In this document: one piece after another, positions 1 to 10,345 of the stretch
Layout of the letters: each line of letters begins with the position of its first letter
Numbering within the stretch: the stretch's first letter is position 1
Source of the DNA: Amphiura filiformis
Taxonomy: Eukaryota; Echinodermata; Ophiuroidea; Amphilepidida; Amphiuridae
DNA length: 64,000 nucleotides
Reading direction: 5' to 3'
NCBI RefSeq assembly: GCF_039555335.1
Contig: NC_092628.1
Coordinates: forward strand, 57,461,547-57,525,546
Notes under the pieces: model-generated
Databases searched by the model: none
Seen by the model: the letters and a program-made list of their open reading frames with translations, nothing else
Told to the model about the DNA's origin: nothing
Made by a program: the position numbers and the translations under genes

Positions 1-226
1 TGACCTCTTTGGAGACTTCCTATTGACCTTTTGGGGAATGCAGAAATACAAATTCATGAGTATGCACAAATTTATTAGACAGTAGTAAGCTTATTATTTG
101 AATTGTAGTTTTTAATTAATGTACAACCAAATTGTTATGATAATAATAGGTAATAATTTTGCAAATCATTTGAAACGTATCGGACATTGAAAATGATTAT
201 TTCATCTGTCAATTTTCTTCCCACAG

Positions 227-335
227 GTGACGCACAATATACTGAAGAAATCATTATAATTGGAGCAGCAATGGGAGCAGTGATTCTCATTTTAATGATC
301 GTAGTAGCAATATTCATTGTACAATCCTGCAAAGG
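227..335 (+). CDS. Internal exon of a single-pass membrane protein
   Basis: The exon follows a pyrimidine-rich acceptor ending in ccacag and ends at the donor gtaag. The open frame begins after two bases of a split codon. It encodes a short acidic stretch (DAQYTEE) and then a hydrophobic run of about 24 residues rich in I, V, L, A and M, ending in QSCKG. This is a transmembrane helix followed by a basic/cysteine stop-transfer segment. The frame (35 codons plus two bases) joins in phase to the exon at 1235-1265. The upstream exons lie outside the window, so the family is not recognised. By its position near the C terminus this is a type I-like membrane anchor (inference). Confidence 0.65.
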
Positions 336-337
336 GT

Positions 338-533
338 AAGGCCTAAAAATAATTGTTTGATTGGCTTAACCCGACCTACCCTAAAATTGCAAAAAAAGAA
401 TTGATTAATTAAAAAAAAAAAAAATAAATAAATAAACAAAAAAAGAAGAAAAAGTTCCAAAGCCTTTATCAACCCTGAAATGTTTTTAATGTTACGCCAA
501 TCAAACAATTTTTCAAGGCCTAATTATACATTA
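338..533. repeat. Fold-back MITE in intron (TTGTTTGATTGGC family)
   Basis: The left arm reads AATTGTTTGATTGGCTTAAC, and the right arm (about 495-533) is its near reverse complement, ending in ggcctaa. The core is A-rich. A second copy lies at about 22455-22690. The left end starts within a base or two of the splice donor at 336. Confidence 0.6.
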
Positions 534-858
534 TACAAGCAATTCTTCCTGTTTAATTTTTTTATACAGGGTGGCTCAGAATAACCTATACCGTATTTGA
601 AACAAAAATTAAAAATATAAAGTCAACAGTGTATCTACTTTTAATACATTTGGCGGGACTTTGATATTATTGAAAATGGACGAAAACCCATCATCTAACC
701 GTCCAATTGGATGAAAATTGTTTTTAAAGAATGGGCTAAAAGTACAAAAAGGCCTTAAAAGTTGAAAAGCATGACAGCCAGCATCTCACAGAAGGATAAG
801 ACTTCTCATGGAAGCAGTTACCTCCCCCGGCTACTGCTACGACGCTGTTTTTATTCCA

Positions 859-1145
859 TTAAGGGATTGGGTATGAACGTTTGGACAGTATTTATTGCAA
901 TATCGAATTGTATTCTGAATACGAAGAATGTCCTTCTGATATCAAATAATTTTGATTTTTTGAAATTCGCAATGTAATACACATTTTATGGCAAATGATT
1001 AAAAAATATCGTAAATTTCAAAAAATTATTTGATATCAGAAAGACATTCTTCGTATTCAGAATTCGATTCGATATGTCTGATGTGCTCTCATGTCACACA
1101 AAAAATACTGTCGAAACGCTCAAAACGCACATTCCAGGGAACTAA
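859..1145. mobile_element. TTAA fold-back MITE, family A, copy 1
   Basis: It starts at TTAAGGGAT followed by GTATGAACGTTTGGACAG. An inverted copy of the outer arm ends near 1140. The arms share the motif GAATGTCCTTCTGATATCAA. The right TTAA is degraded. Related copies are at 43896-44547, 49480-49603, 53117-53524 and 63880-64000. It lies in the intron of the membrane-protein gene. Confidence 0.7.
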
Positions 1146-1234
1146 AAATGAGGAAATTTTTTTAAAAATCACCATCTAATTATTTATTTTATATTGATCA
1201 TTTGTTTTGTTTATTATTTATCATATATCTACAG

Positions 1235-1265
1235 GCGTTGCATGGAATTTGACCGACTTATCTAA
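1235..1265 (+). CDS. Terminal coding exon of the same membrane protein
   Basis: An acceptor (tatctacag) is followed by ten codons and TAA at 1263-1265. Joined in phase to the exon ending at 335 it gives the short cytoplasmic tail GRCMEFDRLI. Phase agreement, a good acceptor and an immediate stop after a transmembrane exon make a real 3' end likely. The tail is too short to suggest a function. The 899-base intron before it is mostly filled by two fold-back repeats. Confidence 0.55.
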
Positions 1266-2260
1266 AACTGACGATCGATGTTGAAACATGAACCCTCACT
1301 TTAGCATTTGCTGTGTGTCAATCTTCCAGTGCAGGGCAAAATATACCCCTTTAGATATCAAGGGTGGGGCTGGGAAATTGGAGTCTTGACAATTTTTTTA
1401 ACACCTCGGCCACCAATTTGTTTTCATTTTACCCCTAGGTGAGACAATATTTTTTACTCGTCGGTGAGACGATTTTTTTAATCGTAAAGTTATCTATTTT
1501 CAACAATTTGTTTTTGGATTTGTGAAACACATAAGTCCATATTTTTACCAATGTTTTGTAGCACCTAAATTTCGCAATAATTTTTTACGTTAAAATGTGT
1601 TCACATGGTGCGGTTTTCGTGCGTAGCGGGGAACTTGAAATTGTTCAAAGTAGATCGATGTCTAAGAATTTATACTCTCTTCAAAACATGAACGGCTCCC
1701 ATCAGTGTGGCATTTTTTTGGAGGGGGGGGGGGGTGAATTGTAGTGAAATCTGGGAAGTAGATTGAATCAAGTGTTTTCACTCACAGAATAACTTTTCAC
1801 GAAGAAATGCGCACATAATATTTACCAGTTGATGAAAACTGTAACAAATGCAAGAAAATGGGTAATTTTAAAGCTTAGAGTTTTGCACCATAAGATACTA
1901 GATTGCCCTGCGACTATGATTTTCATGTTATTGTAATTGACTTCGTACAGCTGCATTTTTACACGGCTCTCAAAAATAGCCACTGAGCCAGTATTAATGA
2001 TCACACGCCAGTGGTTTTACAGTTATGGGAGGACAAGATGTTGATTCAGATCAACTAAATTATTTTGACCGAATACCTGATACTTTTTAATCTAGTGGCA
2101 ATTTTCAAATCGTATACTTTATTTCATACACCCTGTATAATGTTCAATATTAACGTATGATGTGTTTAATCATGCCTTACATCTGGTCGGAATTTTAATA
2201 AGAGGAATAAAACAGTACAATATATTGTTTTCTATCAATAAAGCTCAATCCAGTTTAATA
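1266..2260 (+). other. Probable 3' UTR of the membrane-protein gene
   Basis: There is no coding signal after the TAA at 1263-1265. Two canonical AATAAA signals occur at 2206-2211 and 2237-2242, so the transcript probably ends near 2260. A G homopolymer run lies near 1722-1734. The extent is inferred only from the polyadenylation signals. Confidence 0.35.
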
Positions 2261-2541
2261 ATCCATTTGTTATAAGTTCCGCATGAACTAGATATAATAA
2301 TAGGTTTTTGTAATAAAAATGACAATTTTTATGTGCATGTGCAATACAATTATTGATTTCAAACGATTTATACAGAAATAAATTCATTTACACTGTAAAA
2401 AATACGTCCTGTAATGATTCGGAAATTTGTGACAGCAATGCTGCATGCCGGAACTGTTTCGTAAATGTGTTCTGTAAAATACATAACGCTCCGTAAGAAT
2501 ATGGAATTTCCCCACTATGATATTATTCTTATAAAGGTCTG

Positions 2542-2722
2542 TTCATATTACGCCGCAAATGCGATGCGATGCGCGGGTGCGATGCCGCACTGCACCGTAC
2601 CGCAGAATACTGCATTACGGTATCGCAATAAAGTTAAAAACATTTTAACTTGGAAATGCGATAAGTAATTGGTATATCGGCAACGCACCGCACTGCACTG
2701 CAATTGCGGCGTAGTCTGAAGA
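2542..2722. repeat. GC-richer imperfect hairpin (GCGATGCG-type)
   Basis: The arms are attacgccgcaaatgcgatg and its partner ending ttgcggcgtagt. The interior is built from GCGATGC/GCACTGCA words. A related hairpin with the same words lies at 16010-16280. It is non-autonomous and has no coding capacity. Confidence 0.5.
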
Positions 2723-3043
2723 AGTTTACGGAACAGTTTTGGCAAGTTTGTGTCTGAAAATTCGCAAGTGTCCGTAAAATGACGACAATACTTTTTATAG
2801 TGTAAATCGTTTGTCACAAAGACACAATATTACTGGGACACACGAGAATAATAAAAATCTTATGAACTAGATTTTGTAATAAAAAAAGGACGACCAAATG
2901 TGCAATGCAGTTTTACATGATTGGTTCAATGCAATTCGCAAATTCATCTAAATCGTTATAGGCTACCAAAAGTTTCATATTTTCATGAATCAGGAGCAAG
3001 CTATCAAAAATAGAGAGCAAAATGAGTTTTCACGATACCACTA

Positions 3044-3379
3044 CCCAGCAAACACAAAATGTTTTAGACATCATTCGCAAAAGATTAGAAAAGGTTTTAA
3101 AAACATTTTTGATAACTTACTGCTAATATTCTAACATAATGTTATTTTAGTGTTGACAAAATATTTGGTAAAAAATATTTGCCAAAAATATTTTATAATA
3201 ACATTTTGAAAACATTTTAAAAATATTGTTTTAGTGTGTTTTCATACAAAACGTTTTAAAACGTTTTCATGACCTTTATATAACCTGACATTTAATGTTA
3301 TTTAAATGTTTTTACCAAAAAACAAAACCCAAAATACAACATATTGAAAACGTTTTTAAAACGTTTTCTGTTTGCTGGG
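3044..3379. mobile_element. MITE with CCCAGCAAAC terminal inverted repeats
   Basis: CCCAGCAAACACAAAATG at the left is matched by an inverted copy ending GTTTGCTGGG. TA dinucleotides flank both sides (3042-3043 and 3380-3381), as for Tc1/mariner-type insertions. The interior is a self-complementary series of AAAACGTTTT-like words. There is no ORF. Confidence 0.75.
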
Positions 3380-3449
3380 TAATTAGGTAGTGATTTAGGG
3401 AGGAATTGAAACAACCTGTTATTTGTGTTGCTGCAAACTTTATGGAGAC

Positions 3450-3602
3450 ATTATAGCCCAGTCAAATTAACAAAATTAGGGTTTAACCCACCACTTATCG
3501 CAACAGAATCTATTTGTTTAATCACCATTCATCATTTCAGGAAAGCATGGATTCTGTTGCAATTATTGGCAGATAATTTCATAATTTGACTGGGCTATAA
3601 TA
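3450..3602. repeat. Short hairpin repeat (ATTATAGCCCAGTCAAATTA)
   Basis: ATTATAGCCCAGTCAAATTA at the left is matched by its inverse at 3582-3602. A fragment with the same interior words (gggttaa.. cccacc, caacagaat) occurs near 31890-31930. Confidence 0.6.
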
Positions 3603-3954
3603 GAATATTCGATGAATAGCTTGCTATAGTTTGCTGCTGCAAATAATAGGCTAGTTCTAATTTCAAAAGTTCAAGATTTTTAAGCAAAAGTTAACAACAT
3701 GTCTGTAGGTAATTTGGGAATGCTGAATTCGAATATGTTGTTTTCTAAGCATTATCTTGACACCATGACCCATAAAAACATGATAAAAGGACAGTCTGTG
3801 GCCGTTCAGGGGCAAAAAAGATTACAATGTGCACATTATACTTTCAAATTATCAAATTATGTCACATTATTCGTCATGGATTTTAGAGTGGAAAAAGTTG
3901 CTCCAGTATTATCCTAAATATTGAAGCAAATTTGTTCGGGCAAACCTGCATATA

Positions 3955-3972
3955 TTTTATTTATTTATTCAT

Positions 3973-4067
<95 letters not shown>

Positions 4068-4085
4068 TTTGTTTGTTTATTTTTG
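3955..4085. repeat. (TTTA)n microsatellite
   Basis: About 30 nearly uninterrupted TTTA units. An apparent ORF of YLFI repeats across it is an artefact. Confidence 0.97.
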
Positions 4086-4089
4086 TATT

Positions 4090-5499
4090 TTAACGAAATG
4101 TGTAAAATCAATGTTCAATTTCAATTTTGTTTCTGATTGCACCGCAACTCCGAAATTGTATTGGGATATTATAAAATGATTGTTCAATATTTATAAAAAA
4201 TAAAATAAAAACCCGCATTAGATTCTAAACTCCCATGGGACATGAGACAACTCTATTTTTCTCTTGGCCCTGTGATCAGAACTACATGTCTAACGTTGGG
4301 TGAAAAATCTATAATATCCACACTAATGCAAATTAAAAGCCCATAGCGATTTTACTTTATTTTCTAAAATTAAAAGAACGACTTTCTAGCGGGAATTTAT
4401 ATGTAAGTTACTCAGCTGAAGTTGTGAAAGACTACTAGTATACATAGTCATAGTAAAAATATGAACTTGCGTATTATCTCTGTAGTCATTCCCCTTAAAT
4501 ATAATGAATCAAAAGGAATAAATATGCAGTGCTTCTGATAAAACGTTGATGAACACATAATGAATGTTGAAAAAGTAGGTATTGTATTTAAATCAGGATT
4601 CATAGAGCGCTCATAAAATTCCAATTGAATCTAGATTACGTGATTTTGCACAGACGCAGTGCCTACCAGCTCTCGGTCGGAACTTAGAACCCCTGTCATT
4701 GGATATTGGGACTTACAAAAATAATACTTACCCCCTATAAATGTATACCATACATCAGATTTATTCTCAATTGCATATTCTGAGCACCATACAAGTCATC
4801 CTAGCTAGACATTGAATATATGAATATGCTGGATACTTGAGCTTACATATTTTTGATCATATCTGTTTTAAAACTCGGCTTTGATTCAAGATTGGATAAA
4901 GCATTTATATATTTTGCTTTATAAAAGATTATTACTAGCTCAAACTTAAGAGTAAAACAGAACATTAACCGTGACCGAGACTATTACAACTCTGTTCTGA
5001 AGGAAGACGTCAAAGGGCGAGACAAGACAAAGCTTGTGATTACTCTCTCGATTACTATGTGGTATGACATGGTGAGAGTTCTCTTCCAGTTGTGTTCGAA
5101 ACCAGACATCTGAAACAATCATTTGTTGATAGTTGTACGCTTTATCTCATAGCAACAACGGTGAGCGCGGTAAAACTACCAATAACCATAACATATTGTG
5201 TCCCGTGACCTGAGTCTGTGATTGCTATGTGGTGAAGAATTTAAGATGTTATATTATTTCTCGTCACAGGTATTTCTTTGAAAACATTTCAGTAGTACAG
5301 TTGTACTTGGAGTGATTGATTGTATTTGTTTGTTTAAGAGTTGTGACAGAAGACGTTGACACTGTGGATGTGCTCAAAACGGTTTCGGCGCGATTGTATA
5401 AACATTTATGTGTTGCTGATCTCCGGGTGCTGACTAGCTCTGACCGTAAAGAAGCGTAAAATTATCAATTCAACAATTTTTGTTTCCTGACTTACCAAA
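4090..5499 (+). other. Upstream region of the LRR-GPCR gene
   Basis: No repeat family or further ORF is evident. The region presumably holds the promoter and 5' UTR. No TATA box or initiator can be placed with confidence. The context before the start codon (accaaaATGG) is a good eukaryotic initiation context, with A at -3 and G at +4. Confidence 0.3.
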
Positions 5500-8394
5500 A
5501 TGGAAGGACCATTGGGCTTTCTTCTAAAATGTTCTGTTATTGTATTAACAATCACATGTCATCATGATGGACTTATACAAATCGCAGCTGAATTGGTCGT
5601 TAAGCCTTCGTGGAACATTTTCGGAAACGACACATCGTGCTTTACAAACGGAAGCACCGACAACGACAGGTCTCTGTGGATTCAGGGAAGTCGGCACCAG
5701 CTTTGCAGTATTCAAATTACCGCGTCAGGAAACTCATGCATTTCCTTACTTTTTCCGGACACTGATGATTACTTTGTATACGTTGAGCGAATGGGTGTTT
5801 TAACAGACTGTTTGAACAGGTTTCTGTTAATATCGGGATCAGTTAACAATTGTGATGTTACTTTCAAACATAGCCGACTCAATGTTAACATTCAAGGTAA
5901 TGTTAGCTTATTCATAAATGACCTACCTAAATTGAGGGCCAATATATGTCCTGAGACAGTTACAAATGACAGTGCTAGAAATGCGTGTTCCCATTCATAT
6001 ATGAAAGGGTTTAATGATCAAATCTCTTGTGCAAATGATGGATTGGGTTTCGAGAATACCTGTAGGCTTGATTTTGAACCCCTTTGCACAGCCAATCTTG
6101 GTAAAAGAGAGGTGCGGTATGAATGTATGGATGATGAGAATTTGGAATACGTTCAAAATGTGATGATTTATTATCCAGTAACGGTGACTTTATTGAATAT
6201 TAGTTCCAATAATATTAAATCACTTAGGAGTAATTCATTTGCAGGTTTACCTAACTTAGAAATATTATTCATTGATGGAAACATATTAGAAGCATTAGAT
6301 CGTAGCGTATTTAATGGGCTTGAAAACATGCTGGAATTGTGGCTCAATGATAACCAATTGATTCGTATAGATAAAGATGCATTTGATGGTTTAGATAATT
6401 TGGCAGTCCTTGTCCTTTTTAATAACCATCTGACTTACTTGGATAGACACATATTCAAAAACTTACCAAAGCTACTTATCTTATCATTCTTTAACAACGA
6501 ACTTCAAACTCTCCCTGGACCAATTTTCAAAAATTTAAAGGAGCTGACTATTATGGTTTTATCTACGAATGCATTAAAATCACTACCAGCTGAAATATTT
6601 TGGGGTTTGCAAAACCTGGGAGAGGTATATCTCGCATATAATAGGTTAGTTTCTCTTCCAGAAAAACTGTTTCAAAGCTTGATCAAACTATGGGTTATTG
6701 GTCTTCAAGCTAACAGGTTAGCTTCGCTGCCAGCATATTTATTCCGTGGATTACATAGTTTACGTTTTCTGAGTCTGGTCGATAACCGATTGACGACTTT
6801 AGACGTCAACACATTCATAGGCTTGCATCAACTATTAATACTCGAACTTAGTCAAAACCGTTTATCAATAGTAGACGAAAATATATTTGACGACTTGCAT
6901 AGCTTAGAAGTTCTTTTCTCATTTGATAACCTATTCACTGAACTTCCTAACGGTTTGTTAAAAAATTTAAAGAAACTTAAATTGTTATCGTTCAGAAATA
7001 ACACTTTGAAATATGTGCCCGAAACTTTACTACATGGTTTGACCGAATTACAAATTCTCTTTTTAGAACTGAACGGCTTCACTAAACTAGACTTTGACAT
7101 ATTACGAGAGTGTAGAAACTTGACTTTCCTCGACATGTCGAACAATAAGTTAGATAATATCCCAGAAGTACGAGGGTTAACTCTTCTGAGTTATTTGAAT
7201 GTGAGGGATAATTCTTTGATACAAGTAACCCAAGGCAGCTTTTTCGGCCTTCCGGAAAAATTAGAATTACTTGTAACACAACACGAAATATGTGAATGTT
7301 ACGCAGCATCTTTAGTTTGCAGTGCAGCGGGTGATAGGTCGCCATATCTTACTTGCAATAGGTTATTATCAGACAGGACTTTAGTAGGTATGATGTGGGT
7401 TATTGGCTTGAACGCATTGTTCGGAAATGTGTTTGTTCTAATTTGGAGGAGGAAAGTCACAAAGAAAAATACAGTTCAAGAGTTACTTTTAAGCAACTTA
7501 GCTCTATCTGATTTGCTTATGGGTATCTACATGATAACCATTGCATCTGCGGATGTTTACTTTGGTGAAAGCTTCCCAATGCAATCTGAATTGTGGCGAT
7601 CTGGTATTTTATGTAGAACATCTGGGGCTATATCCATAATTTCAAGTGAAGCTTCTGTTTTCTTTGTGACCCTGATAAGCATTGATAGGTTCATAGGTAT
7701 CAAATACCCAATGTCTACCAAGAAACTTGGTAAAAACTTAGCCGCGACAATTATTATAATGACTTGGCTTATTTCACTTGCAATTGGTATTGTCCCATCA
7801 ATTTTAGCTGACGGAAAGAAAAACTTCAAGTTTTATGATAATTCTCACGTTTGTATTGGTCTCCCTTTAGCGTTAACAGAGTCCTATCAAACGGAAGAGA
7901 TTGCTAATGATATAACTTTGCCTAATCTCCCAGGTGGGATGGTTTGGATTAGAAAATTCTCTTTCTTAACTCATTTCAAAGGGTTTATCACTGGAATGTA
8001 TTTCTCTACCGCGTTATTTCTTGGACTAAACTGCATTTGTTATGTCATAATTCTTGGGTGCTATGTCTTGATTGTAATAGCCGTTCAGCGATCTTCAAAA
8101 CAATCAGGTCGCACTCGTGAAATGAAAAAACAGATCAAATTAACCCTTAGAGTATCCACAATCGTAGCAACGGATTTTCTTTGTTGGTTTCCCATTATTC
8201 TGCTTGGCATACTTGTACAATCCAGGGTCCTTACTCTGCCTCCGTCAGTTTACGCCTGGGCGGTGACTTTTGTTTTGCCCATAAACTCGGCAATTAATCC
8301 GTATTTGTACACTATTGCTGATATCATTGCTGAGCATCGAAAATCGAAAAATGAAGCACATGATCCGATTTCAAATAAGACGACAGAAGATTGA
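5500..8394 (+). CDS. LRR-containing class A GPCR, LGR/GRL101-like, intronless
   Basis: A complete 964-residue ORF in a strong initiation context. Order of parts: hydrophobic signal peptide (1-20); ectodomain with several cysteines (about 40-210) and many N-glycosylation sequons; about 15 leucine-rich repeats of 24 residues (228-580, pattern LxxLxLxxNxL); a cysteine hinge (CECYAASLVC, 598-607); seven-helix domain (628-940). Receptor landmarks are NLALSD with D671 in helix 2, C705 and C785 for the extracellular disulfide, SIDRF (727-731) in place of DRY, DFLCWFP (892-898) in helix 6, and NPYLY (933-937) in helix 7. The LPINSAINPYLY region matches glycoprotein-hormone/relaxin-type LGRs. No clear LDLa module is seen, so GRL101-like is safer than a relaxin receptor. 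The lack of introns suggests a retrocopy-founded or lineage-expanded family. Ligand unknown; coupling to G proteins at the plasma membrane is expected from family knowledge. Confidence 0.93.
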   Translation: MEGPLGFLLKCSVIVLTITCHHDGLIQIAAELVVKPSWNIFGNDTSCFTNGSTDNDRSLWIQGSRHQLCSIQITASGNSCISLLFPDTDDYFVYVERMGVLTDCLNRFLLISGSVNNCDVTFKHSRLNVNIQGNVSLFINDLPKLRANICPETVTNDSARNACSHSYMKGFNDQISCANDGLGFENTCRLDFEPLCTANLGKREVRYECMDDENLEYVQNVMIYYPVTVTLLNISSNNIKSLRSNSFAGLPNLEILFIDGNILEALDRSVFNGLENMLELWLNDNQLIRIDKDAFDGLDNLAVLVLFNNHLTYLDRHIFKNLPKLLILSFFNNELQTLPGPIFKNLKELTIMVLSTNALKSLPAEIFWGLQNLGEVYLAYNRLVSLPEKLFQSLIKLWVIGLQANRLASLPAYLFRGLHSLRFLSLVDNRLTTLDVNTFIGLHQLLILELSQNRLSIVDENIFDDLHSLEVLFSFDNLFTELPNGLLKNLKKLKLLSFRNNTLKYVPETLLHGLTELQILFLELNGFTKLDFDILRECRNLTFLDMSNNKLDNIPEVRGLTLLSYLNVRDNSLIQVTQGSFFGLPEKLELLVTQHEICECYAASLVCSAAGDRSPYLTCNRLLSDRTLVGMMWVIGLNALFGNVFVLIWRRKVTKKNTVQELLLSNLALSDLLMGIYMITIASADVYFGESFPMQSELWRSGILCRTSGAISIISSEASVFFVTLISIDRFIGIKYPMSTKKLGKNLAATIIIMTWLISLAIGIVPSILADGKKNFKFYDNSHVCIGLPLALTESYQTEEIANDITLPNLPGGMVWIRKFSFLTHFKGFITGMYFSTALFLGLNCICYVIILGCYVLIVIAVQRSSKQSGRTREMKKQIKLTLRVSTIVATDFLCWFPIILLGILVQSRVLTLPPSVYAWAVTFVLPINSAINPYLYTIADIIAEHRKSKNEAHDPISNKTTED

Positions 8395-8631
8395 GAAAAT
8401 TGGTGATCCATCCGATCCCAAAGATTTTACGTATTCAAATATATTTAAGCCCAGTCAGTCGTATAAATAGCTATAAATATAAATATGAACAACACACACC
8501 CAATGTTGACAATGCCATAGAGACACAGAGAGCAAGTCCGATTTAGGCCTACTTCAAGTCGGAACTGGTAAATGCGCATATATTTAAGCCTATACTAAAT
8601 GCCCCGACTAGGCAAGATAATCATGTTTTAA
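8395..8631 (+). other. Probable 3' UTR of the LRR-GPCR gene
   Basis: Short AT-rich stretch between the TGA and the start of the 8.6 kb repeat. No canonical AATAAA lies close to the stop, so the transcript end cannot be placed. Confidence 0.25.
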
Positions 8632-9152
8632 TGTTTGTGGTTCTTTGTAGCCCTGCGGAGCAATCTACTTGCCTATCCGAATTTCGCGGTTTGTGGTTCT
8701 TTGTAGCTCTTCGGGGCAACCTAGTTGGATATTCCTATTAAGCGGCGGTTGTCGGCGATCTTTCGTAGTTTGTGGTTTTCATCAAGCCCTGCCCTCTATC
8801 GGGAGCTAATTTATAGTTTAAGCTTGTTAGATATCCATATTTCGTGTTTTGTAGTTCTTTATAGCCCTGCGGGGCAATCTAGTTGGATATCAATATTGAG
8901 CGGCAGTTGTTGGCGATCTTTCGCGGTGTGTGGTCTTAATTTGTTGGGTATCCATATTTCGCGGCTTGTGGTTCTTTATAATCGATAGGTCTGCGGGCAA
9001 TCTAGTTGGATATCCAAATTTCGCGGTTTGTGGTTCTTAGTAGCCCTGCGAGGCAATCTAGTTGGATATCCCTATTAAGCGGCGGTTGTCGGCGATCTTT
9101 CGCAGTTTGTGATTTTAATTGCCCTGCCTTCTATTGGGAGCTAATGTATAGT
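8632..9152. repeat. Degenerate tandem/higher-order repeat
   Basis: The word TGGTTCTTTGTAGCCCTGCG, followed by GGCAATCTAGTTGGATATCC, recurs in variants near 8640, 8695, 8855, 8970 and 9030. A second word, GCGGTTGTCGGCGATCTTTC, recurs near 8745, 8905 and 9085, so short units sit inside a longer unit. Short ORFs across it are by-products. Confidence 0.75.
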
Positions 9153-9460
9153 TTAAGGGGTACTACACCCCTGGCCAATTTTGTGCATATTTCTCAAAAA
9201 TTATAATGCATTGGTGACAAGTAAGATATGTATATTATAGGGGCAAGGACTGCAACTACTGCACTGAAAATTCAGCAACTCAAGGCAAGTAGTTATTGAT
9301 TTATTGATCAAATACTGGTTTTCCTCATTTTTGACTGTAACTCCACAACTGTTTTTGTGCTGAAATAAAATTGCCAGTGCAGTAGTTGTAGTCCTTGCCC
9401 CTATATAATATACATCTCTTACTTGTCACCAATGCACTATCATTTTTGAGAAAATTTATA
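9153..9460. mobile_element. TTAA fold-back MITE, family B, copy 1 (right end lost)
   Basis: Starts TTAAGGGGTACTACACCCC. The left arm (caaggactgcaactactgca) is matched by its inverse at 9380-9400. The last 30 or so bases of the right arm are missing relative to the copies at 30790 and 34031. Confidence 0.75.
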
Positions 9461-9983
9461 ATATTTATTCCAAATATAATTTCAGTCTGAGCTGTGAACA
9501 GAGCAACTGATAAATGTGTTTTAAATGACGAAGATGTCATGATAGTCAGGCATGGTGAAAGCATTTGGATGGTGAAAGTAGGCCCTAGGCCTAGGCCTAA
9601 ATGTGTATAAAAAATCAAACATGTTTGTTTGATGAAAAAAAATATAATATCACAATAGCAATGGATGTTCGAAATGGTGTTATTCTTGATTTATGACAAT
9701 AAATTGGTTACATGATGCGAGTCATGTCTACAGTAGAATACTGTTTTATATGTGCGATATCGCTATGAGGTGCTATAATACAGCTTCAGTTGGGTAACTG
9801 ATTATAAAGGAAACGCAAGGAAACAATGGTATGTGGACCTTTGTTCACAAAATGAGACTATGGCCTGCTTTTTGTTAACCAGCAATCTTGAAAATGAGCA
9901 ACGTAATGATTGTTGACTTAACACGGTTTGGAAATAATTTCTTCATATTTTTGGTGTTATCTGTCGTTTACATATCCTTCCTA
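9461..9983. other. No gene or clear repeat seen
   Basis: AT-rich single-copy-looking DNA. A small cluster of CCTAGGCCTAGGCCTA occurs near 9582-9599. Confidence 0.3.
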
Positions 9984-10345
9984 AAACACAAAAGTGCGAC
10001 TATTTCCAAACACCTAAATTAGCTAAAAATTTAGGACATGTTACAAAACTATATTTTCTAGAATTTCATAAAATAGTTTAAATGTAGCTTGTACCGTTTT
10101 TTTGTGGCATCCTTCAGAACGGAGCGGTCCGTTACCAATATAGCTCAATATTTTCGGTCAAATCTCCATTCAATTAACACGGGGAGTTGGCTAGCTATGA
10201 GCTAGCTATGCTTTGCCCTCACTCATATTCTACGAAAGTGCGACTATTTCTGAACATCTAACCTAGCTGTAATTTTAGGTCATGTTAGAGAAATATATTT
10301 GCTAGAAGTTTGGAGAATAGTTCAAATATTGGCCGGTTATTTTTC
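9984..10345. repeat. Pair of degenerate direct repeats
   Basis: About 110 bases starting AAAGTGCGACTATTTC at 9990 recur at 10234 with the same order of words (tttaggNcatgtta, atatatttNctaga, aatagttNaaat). The spacing is about 243 bases. No known family recognised. Confidence 0.6.

Noticed and set aside
3921-4136. YLFI-repeat ORF
   Set aside because: Translation of a (TTTA)n microsatellite.
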